This document shows positions 15,401 through 23,373 of a stretch of 27,640 nucleotides of DNA, piece after piece; within the stretch, counting starts at the first letter, position 1; the number at the start of each line of letters is the position of its first letter. The notes under the pieces were generated by a model. It was not told the origin of the DNA. It saw only the letters and a program-made list of their open reading frames with translations, and did not search any database. Location of the stretch: NCBI GenBank assembly GCA_046710875.1, contig JBKEHQ010000011.1, forward strand, positions 1 to 27,640, read 5' to 3'. Source of the DNA: MGIIb-O3 sp046710875 (GTDB taxonomy: Archaea > Thermoplasmatota > Poseidoniia > Poseidoniales > Thalassarchaeaceae). Position numbers and translations under genes: made by a program.

Positions 15401-18400
15401 AAAAGAAGCCCCGTTTTGTAATCTAGTAGACCAATAATAACCATCAGGAACATGTGGGTTATTTTCAAGATAATTTACAGATGTGAAAGGCTGATTGTTA
15501 CTATCTAAGAGGACTCCTCCGGCTATTGTTCCAAGTGATGCTGCTTGACCATCCCAAAGTATTGGATATGATTTTCCTACACTGATATCTGTAAAATCTA
15601 ATCCTGAACTAGATAATGATGGGGCATGGAATAATGCCCTCCAGGCTCCAAAGGAAGAGCCTGTAAATTGTGTAGAATCATAAAAATATACTGGCCTATT
15701 AGAAGGCGTTATTAATTGTGATTCTATAAACATACGCTTCATTGAACGAATGGTAAAACTATCAGTATCCGAGGATTCCAAATAAGGCCATGGCCAATCA
15801 TATCCAAGTGAAGGATTAACGGTACCAACAAAGAAATAATCTCCAGTTGGCACATTTGTTGGAATTTCGACATAAGGAGACCTGATAACATCATGATTTT
15901 TGGTAAAATTATTCCATAAAATTTCTTCCCAACCTCCAGCTAAAGTACCTTCTCCATTATCTAACGCACTATTATATTGGACTTGTTCCCAAGTTCCTGT
16001 ATTACCATTTGATTGGTTGAACCTTAAATTAGCCCAACCATCTTTTCCAGCCCTATATCCATATCCATATCCATCAAACTCAGTAGGATGTGTAACATTT
16101 CCAAATAAATTCTTACTATCACTAACAGTAAATGAGAACGGGGCATTGGATATTCTATTATCAAAAATTCCACGATCATAATCAGCAGAATAATGAGTCT
16201 TGAGACTTATTTTTAAAGGCATTTCATCTGAACGGAATTGTGTTCCAGCGCTATATCCAGAGGTAGTATTGGCCCTCACTTCAACTGGAATTTGCTCAGT
16301 AACGGCACTATCATGAATAAACATTTCAGTAACCTCAGCATAAACATAATACGTAGAATTAGAACCTACTGATATGTCTTCAGGGAACAAAAATTGGCCC
16401 ACTAAATATTTACCATCGCTTCCTGTTAAAACATCTACTGTTTCTAAAGCTGTAGTGCCGTTTCTTGTCCATACAATATGGACCTGAACAGGTATATTTT
16501 CTGTAGGAACAAAGGTACCATTATCTGCCAATAAATTTACTTGACCCGAAAATATTGCAGGATTAAAAGCATCAAGCCACAATATAGAAGGGGCATTTAG
16601 AGTTATTCTACTAGGAATTTTATCATCTGCATCCAATATTCCATTATTATTAGAATCCCAATCTGAAGATCCGAAATCTTCTTCAATTTGATCAAAATCT
16701 ATATCTGATCTATTGTCTGCATCATCATCTTGATCAATTGAATCTGGCCCAGTAAATGGATCGAGAGGATTTGCTATTCCAGAGCCGTTGCCAAAGTCAT
16801 CATGATCCCACGGATTTGTCGATTCGACACCAAACCTTGTTGGCCACAAAAGAACTTCATCTACATCTTTCATACCATCTTGATCATCGTCTTCGTCAAC
16901 ATCATCTCTTAAGCCATCATTGTCATGATCGAAGGCTGAAATTAATCCATTAGGAGAGTTTAATTCTACTGTATTATTAATTCCATCTGCATCCCAATCA
17001 TCATCTGCCCAATCTTGAATTCCATCATTATCATGGTCCCAAACGCTCTGTTCTTCACCTGTAAAACATTGTGGTGCTATTACTTCTTGATCTACATCAA
17101 GTATTCCATTATTGTCATCATCAGGATCTTCACCATCAGGTACTCCATCATTATCATTATCAACATCATAATACTCTGGAAATAATAATGATTGTCCCAA
17201 AACTCCCTGATCCCAAACTGCTTGATACCAGCCGTCAAAATCAGGGTCTGTATCTAATCCATCATCATCAGCGTCAACGCAATTACTTCCTATAAAGTAA
17301 TAAATGCCGTCATTTGTTTCATCATCGTCATCCCAGTCATCATCAGTATCTACTTCAAAATAATCCCACAAGCCATCATTATCATCATCAATATCCCAAT
17401 GGTCGTATACTCCATCAAAATCATCATCGAGATCCGTGGTATCATTTGCCATACATTGCGGATTTAAATTACCAATAATTGGTGCAGCACAGTCATTGTC
17501 TGGATCGACGTCGTCATTTAATAAATCAGCGACTTCATCCGGGAAAAGGTTTGCATTGCTATCTGCAGTCCATTGGAATAATCCTTTATTTAGCCCAACA
17601 TAAGCTATATACAAATCTCTGTTATTCCTAATATCATCGTAGGTTACTGCAGCAGTTGGGGTGGGATTACTGCCTGGATCGAAAGTGAACCACCAGCAAT
17701 TATCCGAACATTGATTATTGCCCTGTGAATTACTACCATCGTATTCTCCATCATCATAAAGTGCGTCAGGTCTACTGCTATATGGAAGAGTATACGTGTT
17801 GCCATTCGATTGTGTTGCGGCCAATAGTGGATATCCATACATCCATGCATATGAGAGGCCGCATGCAATTGGACCTGATGCTTGCCCAACAGCAAAGGCC
17901 AATGATATTCCGCATTCGCTATCATCCAAGGATCCTCCAAAGGCAGGGTCATTTACGTCAAGAACTCCGTCGTTACCTTCATCTTGATCCCACCAATCTG
18001 GCATTCCATCTCCATCCATATCAACATCAATTCCATTAATCAATGAGTCTCCATCCATATCAATATCGAAATAATTATTTCCATTCCACGGGCTCCATTT
18101 CATCATTATATTCCAGTATATTTCTGGAATGACACCCTGTTGAACGATTGTTAATGAGTCTTCTTCGGTTCCTGTTTCGTATCCATTATAAGGCAGTACA
18201 AAACCTTGAGTTCCATCAATAAATGGACTGAAGTGCCAGAACATATCCCATAGAAGCGTTCCTGTTCCAGTATAAATTTGTGAATCTGCACTACCATCAA
18301 TTATATCGCCATCTGAGTGAGTGTATGAATTACCATAAAAATTGTCAGTGGCATCATTATCGACAATACCACAGTTTCCATCATCTGGATCATAGAAATC

Positions 18401-20518
18401 TGAAATACCATCATTGTCATCATCCCAATCTTCGTCATTTGAAATACCATCTCCATCAATATCTGTATCGATTGAATTGGGGCCATCGTCCCTATATCTA
18501 GAACCATTTAGTAAATGTAAATCATTATCGTCGTCTAAATCACAATTTTCATCTATATCTAGCCAATCTAAAACTCCATCATTGTCATCGTCAACATCGA
18601 CCCAATTATTGAATCCATCGCCATCCCAATCATTATTTCCAGTATATGATTTCCTCATAAATATACAATTATCATCAGAGGATTGAGGATTTGGGTTTTC
18701 CAAGGATGGACAATTCCAAGAAAGCACTTCTTCATCTGTAGCATTCATAAATGAGTCGTACTCATTGGGCGTACCATCATTATCAAGATCATAGGGCAAA
18801 TCAGTTGGATCGACTCCCGGATTTCCCAGTAAGTTATCTGCAGGGAATGCAGCTCCCAGATCAGTATCTTTCCAATCCCATACCAAATCATAATCAGAAT
18901 CAATAGCCCTGTAAATGTCATCATCAGCATCTCTATCATAATCAAGCTCACAATCTATTCCAGGAATTCCTATTGGTTGTAAATTTGGATAGTCAGGATT
19001 GCCATCTTTATTTGTATCAAGTTGAACGCATGTATCTAGAATTCCGTCATTATCATCATCAACATCATACATATCTAATAATCCGTCATTGTCATCGTCT
19101 GTATCTGAAGAATCTGGGAATCCGTCATTGTCATTATCTGGATCGATGAAATTTGGAAGGCCATCATTATCCAAATCTCCATCTATGATATTTGTAAAGG
19201 ATTGGTCACGAGGATGCCAGATGGAGCTTTCTTTCTTAACAAAATCAAATGTTTCTGAACCATAAACTTCAGCGTTGATGTTGAATACATCAGGTAAAGG
19301 ACGGCCTTCATCTGCCCTAACTGTTACCGTTCCACTATAGCTATCTAATTGTGAAATTGTATCAGAGTAAGTGAAACTTCCCTCATCGGCAAATGTATGG
19401 CTAAAAGTACCGCCTGCGATTAAAGTTCCACTATCAAATGAACCATCATCTGCCCTAACAGAATGATCGTCTGTATGATCATTGGTCCACCTAATTGTAT
19501 CTCCAACTTCTATAGTTAGTTCAGAGTCAGATAATCCAAGTGCCGTCATAGAAATATCATATTGTAAACTTGAGGCCCATAATTCAGCATCGACCCATAA
19601 TTCAGCAGTATTAGTAATATTATCAGTTTTTGAATCGTCCCAAGGATGTTCGTCCCATAAATCAATTACACCATCGCCGTCATCATCTATATCAAAATAA
19701 TCCTGAATTCCATCTCCATCAAAATCACATGGCCATGTAAACTGATCTAATCTAGCATCATTGTCATCGTCTTCATCGTAAGTACCTTTACCACTACCAT
19801 CAATATCCTCATCTGGCACTCCATCATTGTCATGATCAAAGGGATTTTGATCAACTAAATATCCAGTTCCAACTTCTGAATCGGTCCAAGGATGTATTAC
19901 GGAACTTGAAAGATACCTGTCTGAGGATACGTTTCGGGGATCATTGCCTTGTGTGTAATCAATTGGTCCTTCTAAAATTCCATCATTGTCATCATCCCAA
20001 TCCAATTCATCCTGTATTCCATCATTGTCATGATCAAAAGGGTCGGTCCCATAACAACCATCGAATCTCTCTATAAGATCATTTAAGCCATCATTATCAT
20101 CATCTAAATCATTTAAATCATCGATACCGTCATTATCGTGATCATCTGTATTTGTTTCCTCCAAATAAAATTCATATCCTGGATAGGCAGATAAAGCAGA
20201 TAAATCTGATATTTTTCCATAGTAAGATGCAGGATCATGATAAGTAGGATCATTAAAAATTGCATGGTCAAATGGATTGAATTCAAATGGTTGAGAATCT
20301 TGTCCATTTGGCTCATCAGAAGGTAGTTGAGATTGTTGAATAATAGTTTTATTTGGTAATTTTTCTGAATCAGAAAGATTCGTTTCTGAATCAAAATTTT
20401 GGAATGTATACATCTGTGTACTAAATATCATTATTGAAACCAAAACGAATGCAGATATGGTTTGTTTTTTACCAGCATTGGTTATTTTATTTGTTGTCCT
20501 TGTTCTCACTACAACCAC
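12479..20518 (-). CDS. Giant membrane-anchored surface protein with calcium-binding DxDxDG repeats
   Basis: A 2679-residue exported protein. The order is: basic N-terminus and signal helix (about 17-36); an Asp-rich array from about 103 to 1290 with about forty DxDxDG-type loops (forms such as DDDNDG, DHDNDG), as in thrombospondin type 3 and other calcium-binding repeats; within it a cupredoxin-like domain at about 320-402. Then come roughly 1180 residues of beta-sandwich domains resembling Ig-like/big-domain and carboxypeptidase-regulatory modules (for example 1306-1420 and 1900-2010), a single membrane helix at about 2489-2513, and a cytoplasmic helical tail. The tail contains IFEEARYSDHEI, reminiscent of the C-terminal part of DUF4129 proteins. 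Calcium would stiffen the array, suggesting a stalk, adhesin or S-layer-like role (inference). The start is GTG; a second GTG three codons later is possible. Confidence 0.85.
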   Translation of the reverse strand: MVVVRTRTTNKITNAGKKQTISAFVLVSIMIFSTQMYTFQNFDSETNLSDSEKLPNKTIIQQSQLPSDEPNGQDSQPFEFNPFDHAIFNDPTYHDPASYYGKISDLSALSAYPGYEFYLEETNTDDHDNDGIDDLNDLDDDNDGLNDLIERFDGCYGTDPFDHDNDGIQDELDWDDDNDGILEGPIDYTQGNDPRNVSSDRYLSSSVIHPWTDSEVGTGYLVDQNPFDHDNDGVPDEDIDGSGKGTYDEDDDNDARLDQFTWPCDFDGDGIQDYFDIDDDGDGVIDLWDEHPWDDSKTDNITNTAELWVDAELWASSLQYDISMTALGLSDSELTIEVGDTIRWTNDHTDDHSVRADDGSFDSGTLIAGGTFSHTFADEGSFTYSDTISQLDSYSGTVTVRADEGRPLPDVFNINAEVYGSETFDFVKKESSIWHPRDQSFTNIIDGDLDNDGLPNFIDPDNDNDGFPDSSDTDDDNDGLLDMYDVDDDNDGILDTCVQLDTNKDGNPDYPNLQPIGIPGIDCELDYDRDADDDIYRAIDSDYDLVWDWKDTDLGAAFPADNLLGNPGVDPTDLPYDLDNDGTPNEYDSFMNATDEEVLSWNCPSLENPNPQSSDDNCIFMRKSYTGNNDWDGDGFNNWVDVDDDNDGVLDWLDIDENCDLDDDNDLHLLNGSRYRDDGPNSIDTDIDGDGISNDEDWDDDNDGISDFYDPDDGNCGIVDNDATDNFYGNSYTHSDGDIIDGSADSQIYTGTGTLLWDMFWHFSPFIDGTQGFVLPYNGYETGTEEDSLTIVQQGVIPEIYWNIMMKWSPWNGNNYFDIDMDGDSLINGIDVDMDGDGMPDWWDQDEGNDGVLDVNDPAFGGSLDDSECGISLAFAVGQASGPIACGLSYAWMYGYPLLAATQSNGNTYTLPYSSRPDALYDDGEYDGSNSQGNNQCSDNCWWFTFDPGSNPTPTAAVTYDDIRNNRDLYIAYVGLNKGLFQWTADSNANLFPDEVADLLNDDVDPDNDCAAPIIGNLNPQCMANDTTDLDDDFDGVYDHWDIDDDNDGLWDYFEVDTDDDWDDDDETNDGIYYFIGSNCVDADDDGLDTDPDFDGWYQAVWDQGVLGQSLLFPEYYDVDNDNDGVPDGEDPDDDNNGILDVDQEVIAPQCFTGEEQSVWDHDNDGIQDWADDDWDADGINNTVELNSPNGLISAFDHDNDGLRDDVDEDDDQDGMKDVDEVLLWPTRFGVESTNPWDHDDFGNGSGIANPLDPFTGPDSIDQDDDADNRSDIDFDQIEEDFGSSDWDSNNNGILDADDKIPSRITLNAPSILWLDAFNPAIFSGQVNLLADNGTFVPTENIPVQVHIVWTRNGTTALETVDVLTGSDGKYLVGQFLFPEDISVGSNSTYYVYAEVTEMFIHDSAVTEQIPVEVRANTTSGYSAGTQFRSDEMPLKISLKTHYSADYDRGIFDNRISNAPFSFTVSDSKNLFGNVTHPTEFDGYGYGYRAGKDGWANLRFNQSNGNTGTWEQVQYNSALDNGEGTLAGGWEEILWNNFTKNHDVIRSPYVEIPTNVPTGDYFFVGTVNPSLGYDWPWPYLESSDTDSFTIRSMKRMFIESQLITPSNRPVYFYDSTQFTGSSFGAWRALFHAPSLSSSGLDFTDISVGKSYPILWDGQAASLGTIAGGVLLDSNNQPFTSVNYLENNPHVPDGYYWSTRLQNGASFDVPPCGAVDPSDPASQIRCEIVPEMFTGEDWYVEGTVWNRTFAPWASDALALQVDHDRNQVFAGSGETRRVARPNMVDGEARFEFNDTWYSQFPAGTFGIKTSFTNSDYYFTGNQTQVLAPVGSFGNISVIGTTDFQLTATPRLYRGQNATIEARLIDNAFQPVREVPVNYTWSADGSSDVVITDNNGVFKVNLTIDEGHQLGNFTLDYTYLGDSIREGNSAEINLWVVSRTFINLQSTTPNLLSSGDIWEFTAQVTDDNRTAFDKDLGQALSGCGDLGGEVSVILEGIDFEDRVHRQIVEKLCPNAGSINHKIVLNPQLLRDDPFSFLPDGFGPVNVILRFEENLPHEGCEPIVAEMLTVSGAWDSCVLVTNNDHFRKVMQFQVDGFSLIGRTALDVDDQIVYTSEIDPNTGIAVEKPMIVTGQLTDELGGLLDNRAIRVTYEMDNTDKGIVSCIPGITDSTGNFSIICPISGVQAGQAKVRVEFNSYENNDRYRYENQSVTRFFPVFSNSSLSISEIGPFRSDFTQYEFSNGSKFDVLYLKEAFHLDATLIQTNGNPIGGKCLNIYLDPQTNTRPMATIVTEDGSGEVSWYSGDPEDNPSRRGVEPNGNQLEGFRTIRVAYEPDKEIPGGCRAESNPVVNSSYVDVEVLVRSRVDILLKEHWSNPQGYQEGDVISGAVAILRDRLDITVEGEQVVFTIQYWNGSGWETHDVEYLITNEQGVANFSFIYTAEEIPGELEKTAEDGKWRVLVQFQESAFFEGEYLNNTPVIALGGDINVGKQSFFTSQILIISAISISVAALVGAVMYQNYRERRKIEVIRGILTDSLMALKASNNYIEAIFDCYKNLIKFFRSKGAMKKVFETTREFEDVISNMLTGVIPPEEMNVFFSIFEEARYSDHEIGSDQRDRAIQVLQQMITRITNALGENMLNRSAVNESGLYGAAIKAGEFIDSDGNVRVAGAEDESDNNDFRI
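16624..20150 (-). repeat. Low-complexity array of calcium-loop repeats inside the giant gene
   Basis: On the minus strand the DNA repeats variants of GATGATGATAATGATGG, the coding form of DDDNDG, at irregular spacings of roughly 30-100 bases with longer non-repeat inserts. The copies differ in third codon positions, so the array was not made by very recent duplication throughout. The repeat is protein-driven and not a CRISPR array: spacing is uneven and every unit stays in one open frame. Confidence 0.8.
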
Positions 20519-20540
20519 CTAAGTAAACATAAGACGCTTG

Positions 20541-20550
20541 TGTTACTTAT
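20541..20550 (-). promoter_or_regulatory. Candidate TATA element of the giant surface-protein gene
   Basis: ATAAGTAACA on the minus strand is centred about 27 bases before the GTG start at 20518. That is the archaeal TATA-to-transcription-start distance, so the transcript would begin at or near the start codon (leaderless). It is supported only by spacing and AT content. Confidence 0.3.
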
Positions 20551-20653
20551 GAAAAGATTGTTTATTTTATTACGAATGTATCATGTAGCAGTTTTAGTAT
20601 CATTAATAATTTTTGATAAATCATAATAATTAAAATTAAAAAATAATCTTGAG

Positions 20654-20670
20654 TCCCATCTAATATGGGA
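20654..20670 (+). promoter_or_regulatory. Inverted repeat spanning the panD start codon
   Basis: TCCCAT-CTAAT-ATGGGA is a perfect six-base inverted repeat with a five-base loop, and its right arm begins with the ATG of panD. In a transcript with a leader it would form a hairpin hiding the start codon; in a leaderless transcript the left arm would be absent. It could be chance. An AT-rich stretch at 20630-20646 is the likely TATA region. Confidence 0.25.
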
Positions 20671-21033
20671 GTTAGTAGACACCTGTTAAAATCAAAAATA
20701 CATAGAGCATTAATTACTGATGCAAATCTAAATTATATTGGTTCGATTTCAATTGATGAAGAATTAATGGATGCTGCCGATATAATCGAATGGGAGAGGA
20801 TACAAGTTCTAAATATAACAAATGGCACTAGATTAGAAACTTATGCGATAAAGGCCCCAAAAGGATCTAGGGAAATTTGTATAAATGGGGCTGCTGCACA
20901 TTTAATTAATACTGGAGATTTAGTAATTTTATGCACATATGTTACCGTAGGTTATGCCGAAGCAAGTAAGCATACCCCGACTGTAATCCATGTAAATAAT
21001 AAAAATGAAATTATTAATTCAGAGAATATATAG
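20665..21033 (+). CDS. panD: Aspartate 1-decarboxylase, pyruvoyl type
   Basis: Converts L-aspartate to beta-alanine for pantothenate/coenzyme A synthesis. The 122-residue proenzyme aligns with bacterial PanD. It has the GS self-cleavage site at G26-S27 in NYIGSISID, where Ser27 becomes the pyruvoyl group. The active-site residues K11, Y24, R56 and Y60 and the N74-GAA motif all stand at the E. coli positions plus two. The opening LLKSKIHRALITDANLNYIG is diagnostic. Most archaea instead use a PLP-dependent aspartate decarboxylase, so this gene was probably acquired from bacteria. No other pan gene is adjacent. The 3' end overlaps the convergent sugar-dehydrogenase-like gene by 20 bases. No panZ-like maturation factor was seen. 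Confidence 0.95.
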   Translation: MGVSRHLLKSKIHRALITDANLNYIGSISIDEELMDAADIIEWERIQVLNITNGTRLETYAIKAPKGSREICINGAAAHLINTGDLVILCTYVTVGYAEASKHTPTVIHVNNKNEIINSENI

Positions 21034-22222
21034 TTCCGTCCCATGTAAAAATTAGAATTTCATCAGATAATCCACGGCCAAAGCCAACTATCATTCCTTG
21101 AAATGAGCCAATGTATTCATCCGTCCAAATTCCTTCAACTTCTCTTAGTGTCCATATAGAACCAGTACAGAAATCTCCATATAAATATCTATCTTGTATT
21201 GATTTTGGGCCCCAATTCATCCAAAATCCTCCGGTTATTGAGCAATTTCCTCCTTCATGAATATAGGAGGTAATTGGATCTGTAAAATCGTCCGATGCTA
21301 GTGGTGCATCTTCATCGTAATAGCAGGTCCCATTTTCATTGGTGTAACCGTTTGAATGAACTTTGTGAAGTCCTTCTCTTTTCGGCCATCCCAAATTTGC
21401 TGATTCATTAATTGATAATAGATTTACTTCTTCCCAACACTTTTCTCCTACATCAGTGACCCATAATATATTATTATTATTATCAAAGTCAAATCTCCAA
21501 GGATTTCGTAATCCATTATGTAATACCAATGAGTCGGAATTTGTTTCTCCCGGAACGGGATAAATTTCGTTATCAATAAAAGAAAAAAGTTGTATTGTAC
21601 CGAGAGGTGTAGAGGTGTCCTGAGCGTTGGAATGTGGATCAAGACTTCCTCCTCCATCGCCTATTCCCCACAAATATTTGTTATCTCCAATAGATTGCAA
21701 ATATCCTCCATTATGATTTCTATATGGTTGATATATCTCTTGAATGATTTTAATTGAAGAAATATTTAAAATTCCTGAATTGTCTATTATTGCAGAAGCA
21801 AGAAATAGGTTTGATTCATTATCTCCATCACATGGACCTTTCTTGACATACGACAGTAGAACTTGATTTGTAGAATTAAAATTCTCATCAAAAACGAAAC
21901 CAAGTAAACCTTGTTCAAAATGACAATTGCTAATCAAAAAACTCAAATTAGCAACTTTGAAGAGTGAGAAACCATCCCAAGATAGTATTAAACCATTGAG
22001 ATCGATAATCCATAATTCATCATTTTCAGGATGAAGTGCAGACATATGTGGAACGTCAAAACCATCAAGATATGGTGAGCAGGTTAGGTTTTTATTATTA
22101 TCAAAATTACATTCTGACTCCGTGACATCTGGCCAAGCGAATGATTTGTCTTCATCGAATAATATGCACCCGGATAATCCAAAAGTCAATAAAAATATAC
22201 TTAGAAGCGAAAATAATTTCAA
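21014..22222 (-). CDS. PQQ-dependent sugar dehydrogenase-like lipoprotein (GSDH/HHIP beta-propeller family)
   Basis: Exported 402-residue protein. The N-terminus ends in a lipobox LSGC with Cys19 as lipid anchor. The rest resembles the soluble glucose/sorbosone dehydrogenase six-bladed propeller: NHNGGYLQSIGDNKYLWGIGDGG (the HxGG and GDGG motifs), LHNGLRNPWRFDFDNNN (GLRNPWR), ILWVTDVGEKCWEEVN (DVG...EEVN) and a later GFWMNWG/YLYGDFCTG. Known members oxidise sugars with PQQ; many related proteins have no shown enzyme activity, and PQQ synthesis genes are not in view. Eight or so cysteines suggest disulfides. It is nine bases downstream of the PhnD-like gene and so probably co-transcribed with it. 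Confidence 0.85.
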   Translation of the reverse strand: MKLFSLLSIFLLTFGLSGCILFDEDKSFAWPDVTESECNFDNNKNLTCSPYLDGFDVPHMSALHPENDELWIIDLNGLILSWDGFSLFKVANLSFLISNCHFEQGLLGFVFDENFNSTNQVLLSYVKKGPCDGDNESNLFLASAIIDNSGILNISSIKIIQEIYQPYRNHNGGYLQSIGDNKYLWGIGDGGGSLDPHSNAQDTSTPLGTIQLFSFIDNEIYPVPGETNSDSLVLHNGLRNPWRFDFDNNNNILWVTDVGEKCWEEVNLLSINESANLGWPKREGLHKVHSNGYTNENGTCYYDEDAPLASDDFTDPITSYIHEGGNCSITGGFWMNWGPKSIQDRYLYGDFCTGSIWTLREVEGIWTDEYIGSFQGMIVGFGRGLSDEILIFTWDGTIYSLN

Positions 22223-22231
22223 AACAATACC

Positions 22232-23314
22232 TCAGCTAAAAAACGCCTGAATTCCAGGTACATTTGAAACGGCTTCTCCATATGTCCCTAAATGCGTTTG
22301 TGCATCAGTAATTACCATTCCATCTGTATTCAATAAATCCTTAAGAATTTGGGTTCCATCATTGTCATCATTTAATGCCACTAAAGCATCTTGAATTAAT
22401 GTAATTTTCTCTGAATTCATATATTCAGGATTATACACCGCGGGATGACTTGGGGCCTGTCCAAAAGCAGGAAGCATGACGTATTCATCCTCTTCTAGAC
22501 ACCAACTTTCAGCACTGGAGCCAGTGCAATATGAATTGATTACTGAATCCTTCACAAGTGCAACATCTCCTGTTCCATCAGAAAGACATCTTAATGCCCC
22601 TTTATACGATGAATACTGAGTACCTCCTTCTGGAATACTTGATTCTTCAGAGAAAAAATTGGTAACAGTGTTTCGTAAAGATTCAATCTCATTAGGATTG
22701 CCAATAACTTCGGCATAGCCATTTCCAATGAGATATCCCATTGGTATTAACATTCCAGCACTCTTTAACCAACCCGTATGGCAAGATTTTTTGCCTTCCA
22801 TTAATGCAAATGGATCTGTAGACTCGTCATCATCGAGGTAGGCTTCGGCCATATCTGAATCAGATTTAACCAATGCAGTTGCATTATAATATACTCTACC
22901 ATCTGCCTTTTGTTCAGCAGCTAAAACTTCAAGATCGTAAACCTCCCACGCCAGCCATGCAGCCGCTCCATCCAAAAACGCCAAATCTGCATTTCCTTTG
23001 TCGACCGCTTCAATAGCCGCACCTGAATTCGAAACAGGATAAATTTCCACATCCATGCCGGTTAATATATGGAGCTTATCTGCTAGATGTTGCGGATTTT
23101 TATCCCATATTAAATAAGTATCTTTGACTTCAAATGCTACAATAAGACAGTTATTTTCATCTTCACATTCATCATAATTTACATTAAATGTAAGGTATAA
23201 TACAGATGCAGAGATTATTAATCCGGTAATTATTATTGCTTTTGTAAAGGTCGCCTGTTCTTCTAAAAATTTTAATGATTTAGATAAATCTTGAATGCCC
23301 TTGCGTTCGTCCAT
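22232..23314 (-). CDS. PhnD-like phosphate/phosphonate-type substrate-binding protein, membrane-anchored
   Basis: Extracellular solute-binding protein of 360 residues in the PhnD/PF12974-type family. A helix at about residues 23-43 anchors it, in place of a cleaved or lipidated signal. The binding fold follows: LADKLHILTGMDVEIYPVSN, GAAIEAVDKGNADLAFLDGAAAWLA (the family's NGxxDxxxlxxxay region), VKSDSD, LMEGKKSCHTGWLKSAGMLIP and ALRCLSDGTGDVALVKDSV. These match the two-lobed type II binding-protein order. Disulfide-forming cysteines are present. No permease or ATPase gene is adjacent, so transport would need partners elsewhere, or the protein could act as a sensor or ligand binder. It is upstream of the sugar-dehydrogenase-like lipoprotein (nine-base gap). 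Confidence 0.85.
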   Translation of the reverse strand: MDERKGIQDLSKSLKFLEEQATFTKAIIITGLIISASVLYLTFNVNYDECEDENNCLIVAFEVKDTYLIWDKNPQHLADKLHILTGMDVEIYPVSNSGAAIEAVDKGNADLAFLDGAAAWLAWEVYDLEVLAAEQKADGRVYYNATALVKSDSDMAEAYLDDDESTDPFALMEGKKSCHTGWLKSAGMLIPMGYLIGNGYAEVIGNPNEIESLRNTVTNFFSEESSIPEGGTQYSSYKGALRCLSDGTGDVALVKDSVINSYCTGSSAESWCLEEDEYVMLPAFGQAPSHPAVYNPEYMNSEKITLIQDALVALNDDNDGTQILKDLLNTDGMVITDAQTHLGTYGEAVSNVPGIQAFFS

Positions 23315-23373
23315 ATTACGCCGGAATGGGATTAGGAATTAAAATTTAGGGTGCCCTAAACTTGGAAAATCTG

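Noticed and set aside
16756..19700. Several open frames of 60-105 codons on both strands inside the giant gene
   Set aside because: They are His/Ser/Met/Ile-rich translations of the GAT-type repeat in other frames, with no recognisable domain and no room for their own signals.
16624..20150. Dense short repeats that could suggest a CRISPR array or satellite
   Set aside because: Units are unevenly spaced, diverged at third codon positions, and all fall in one open frame coding for calcium-binding loops. There are no constant repeats with spacers and no cas genes.
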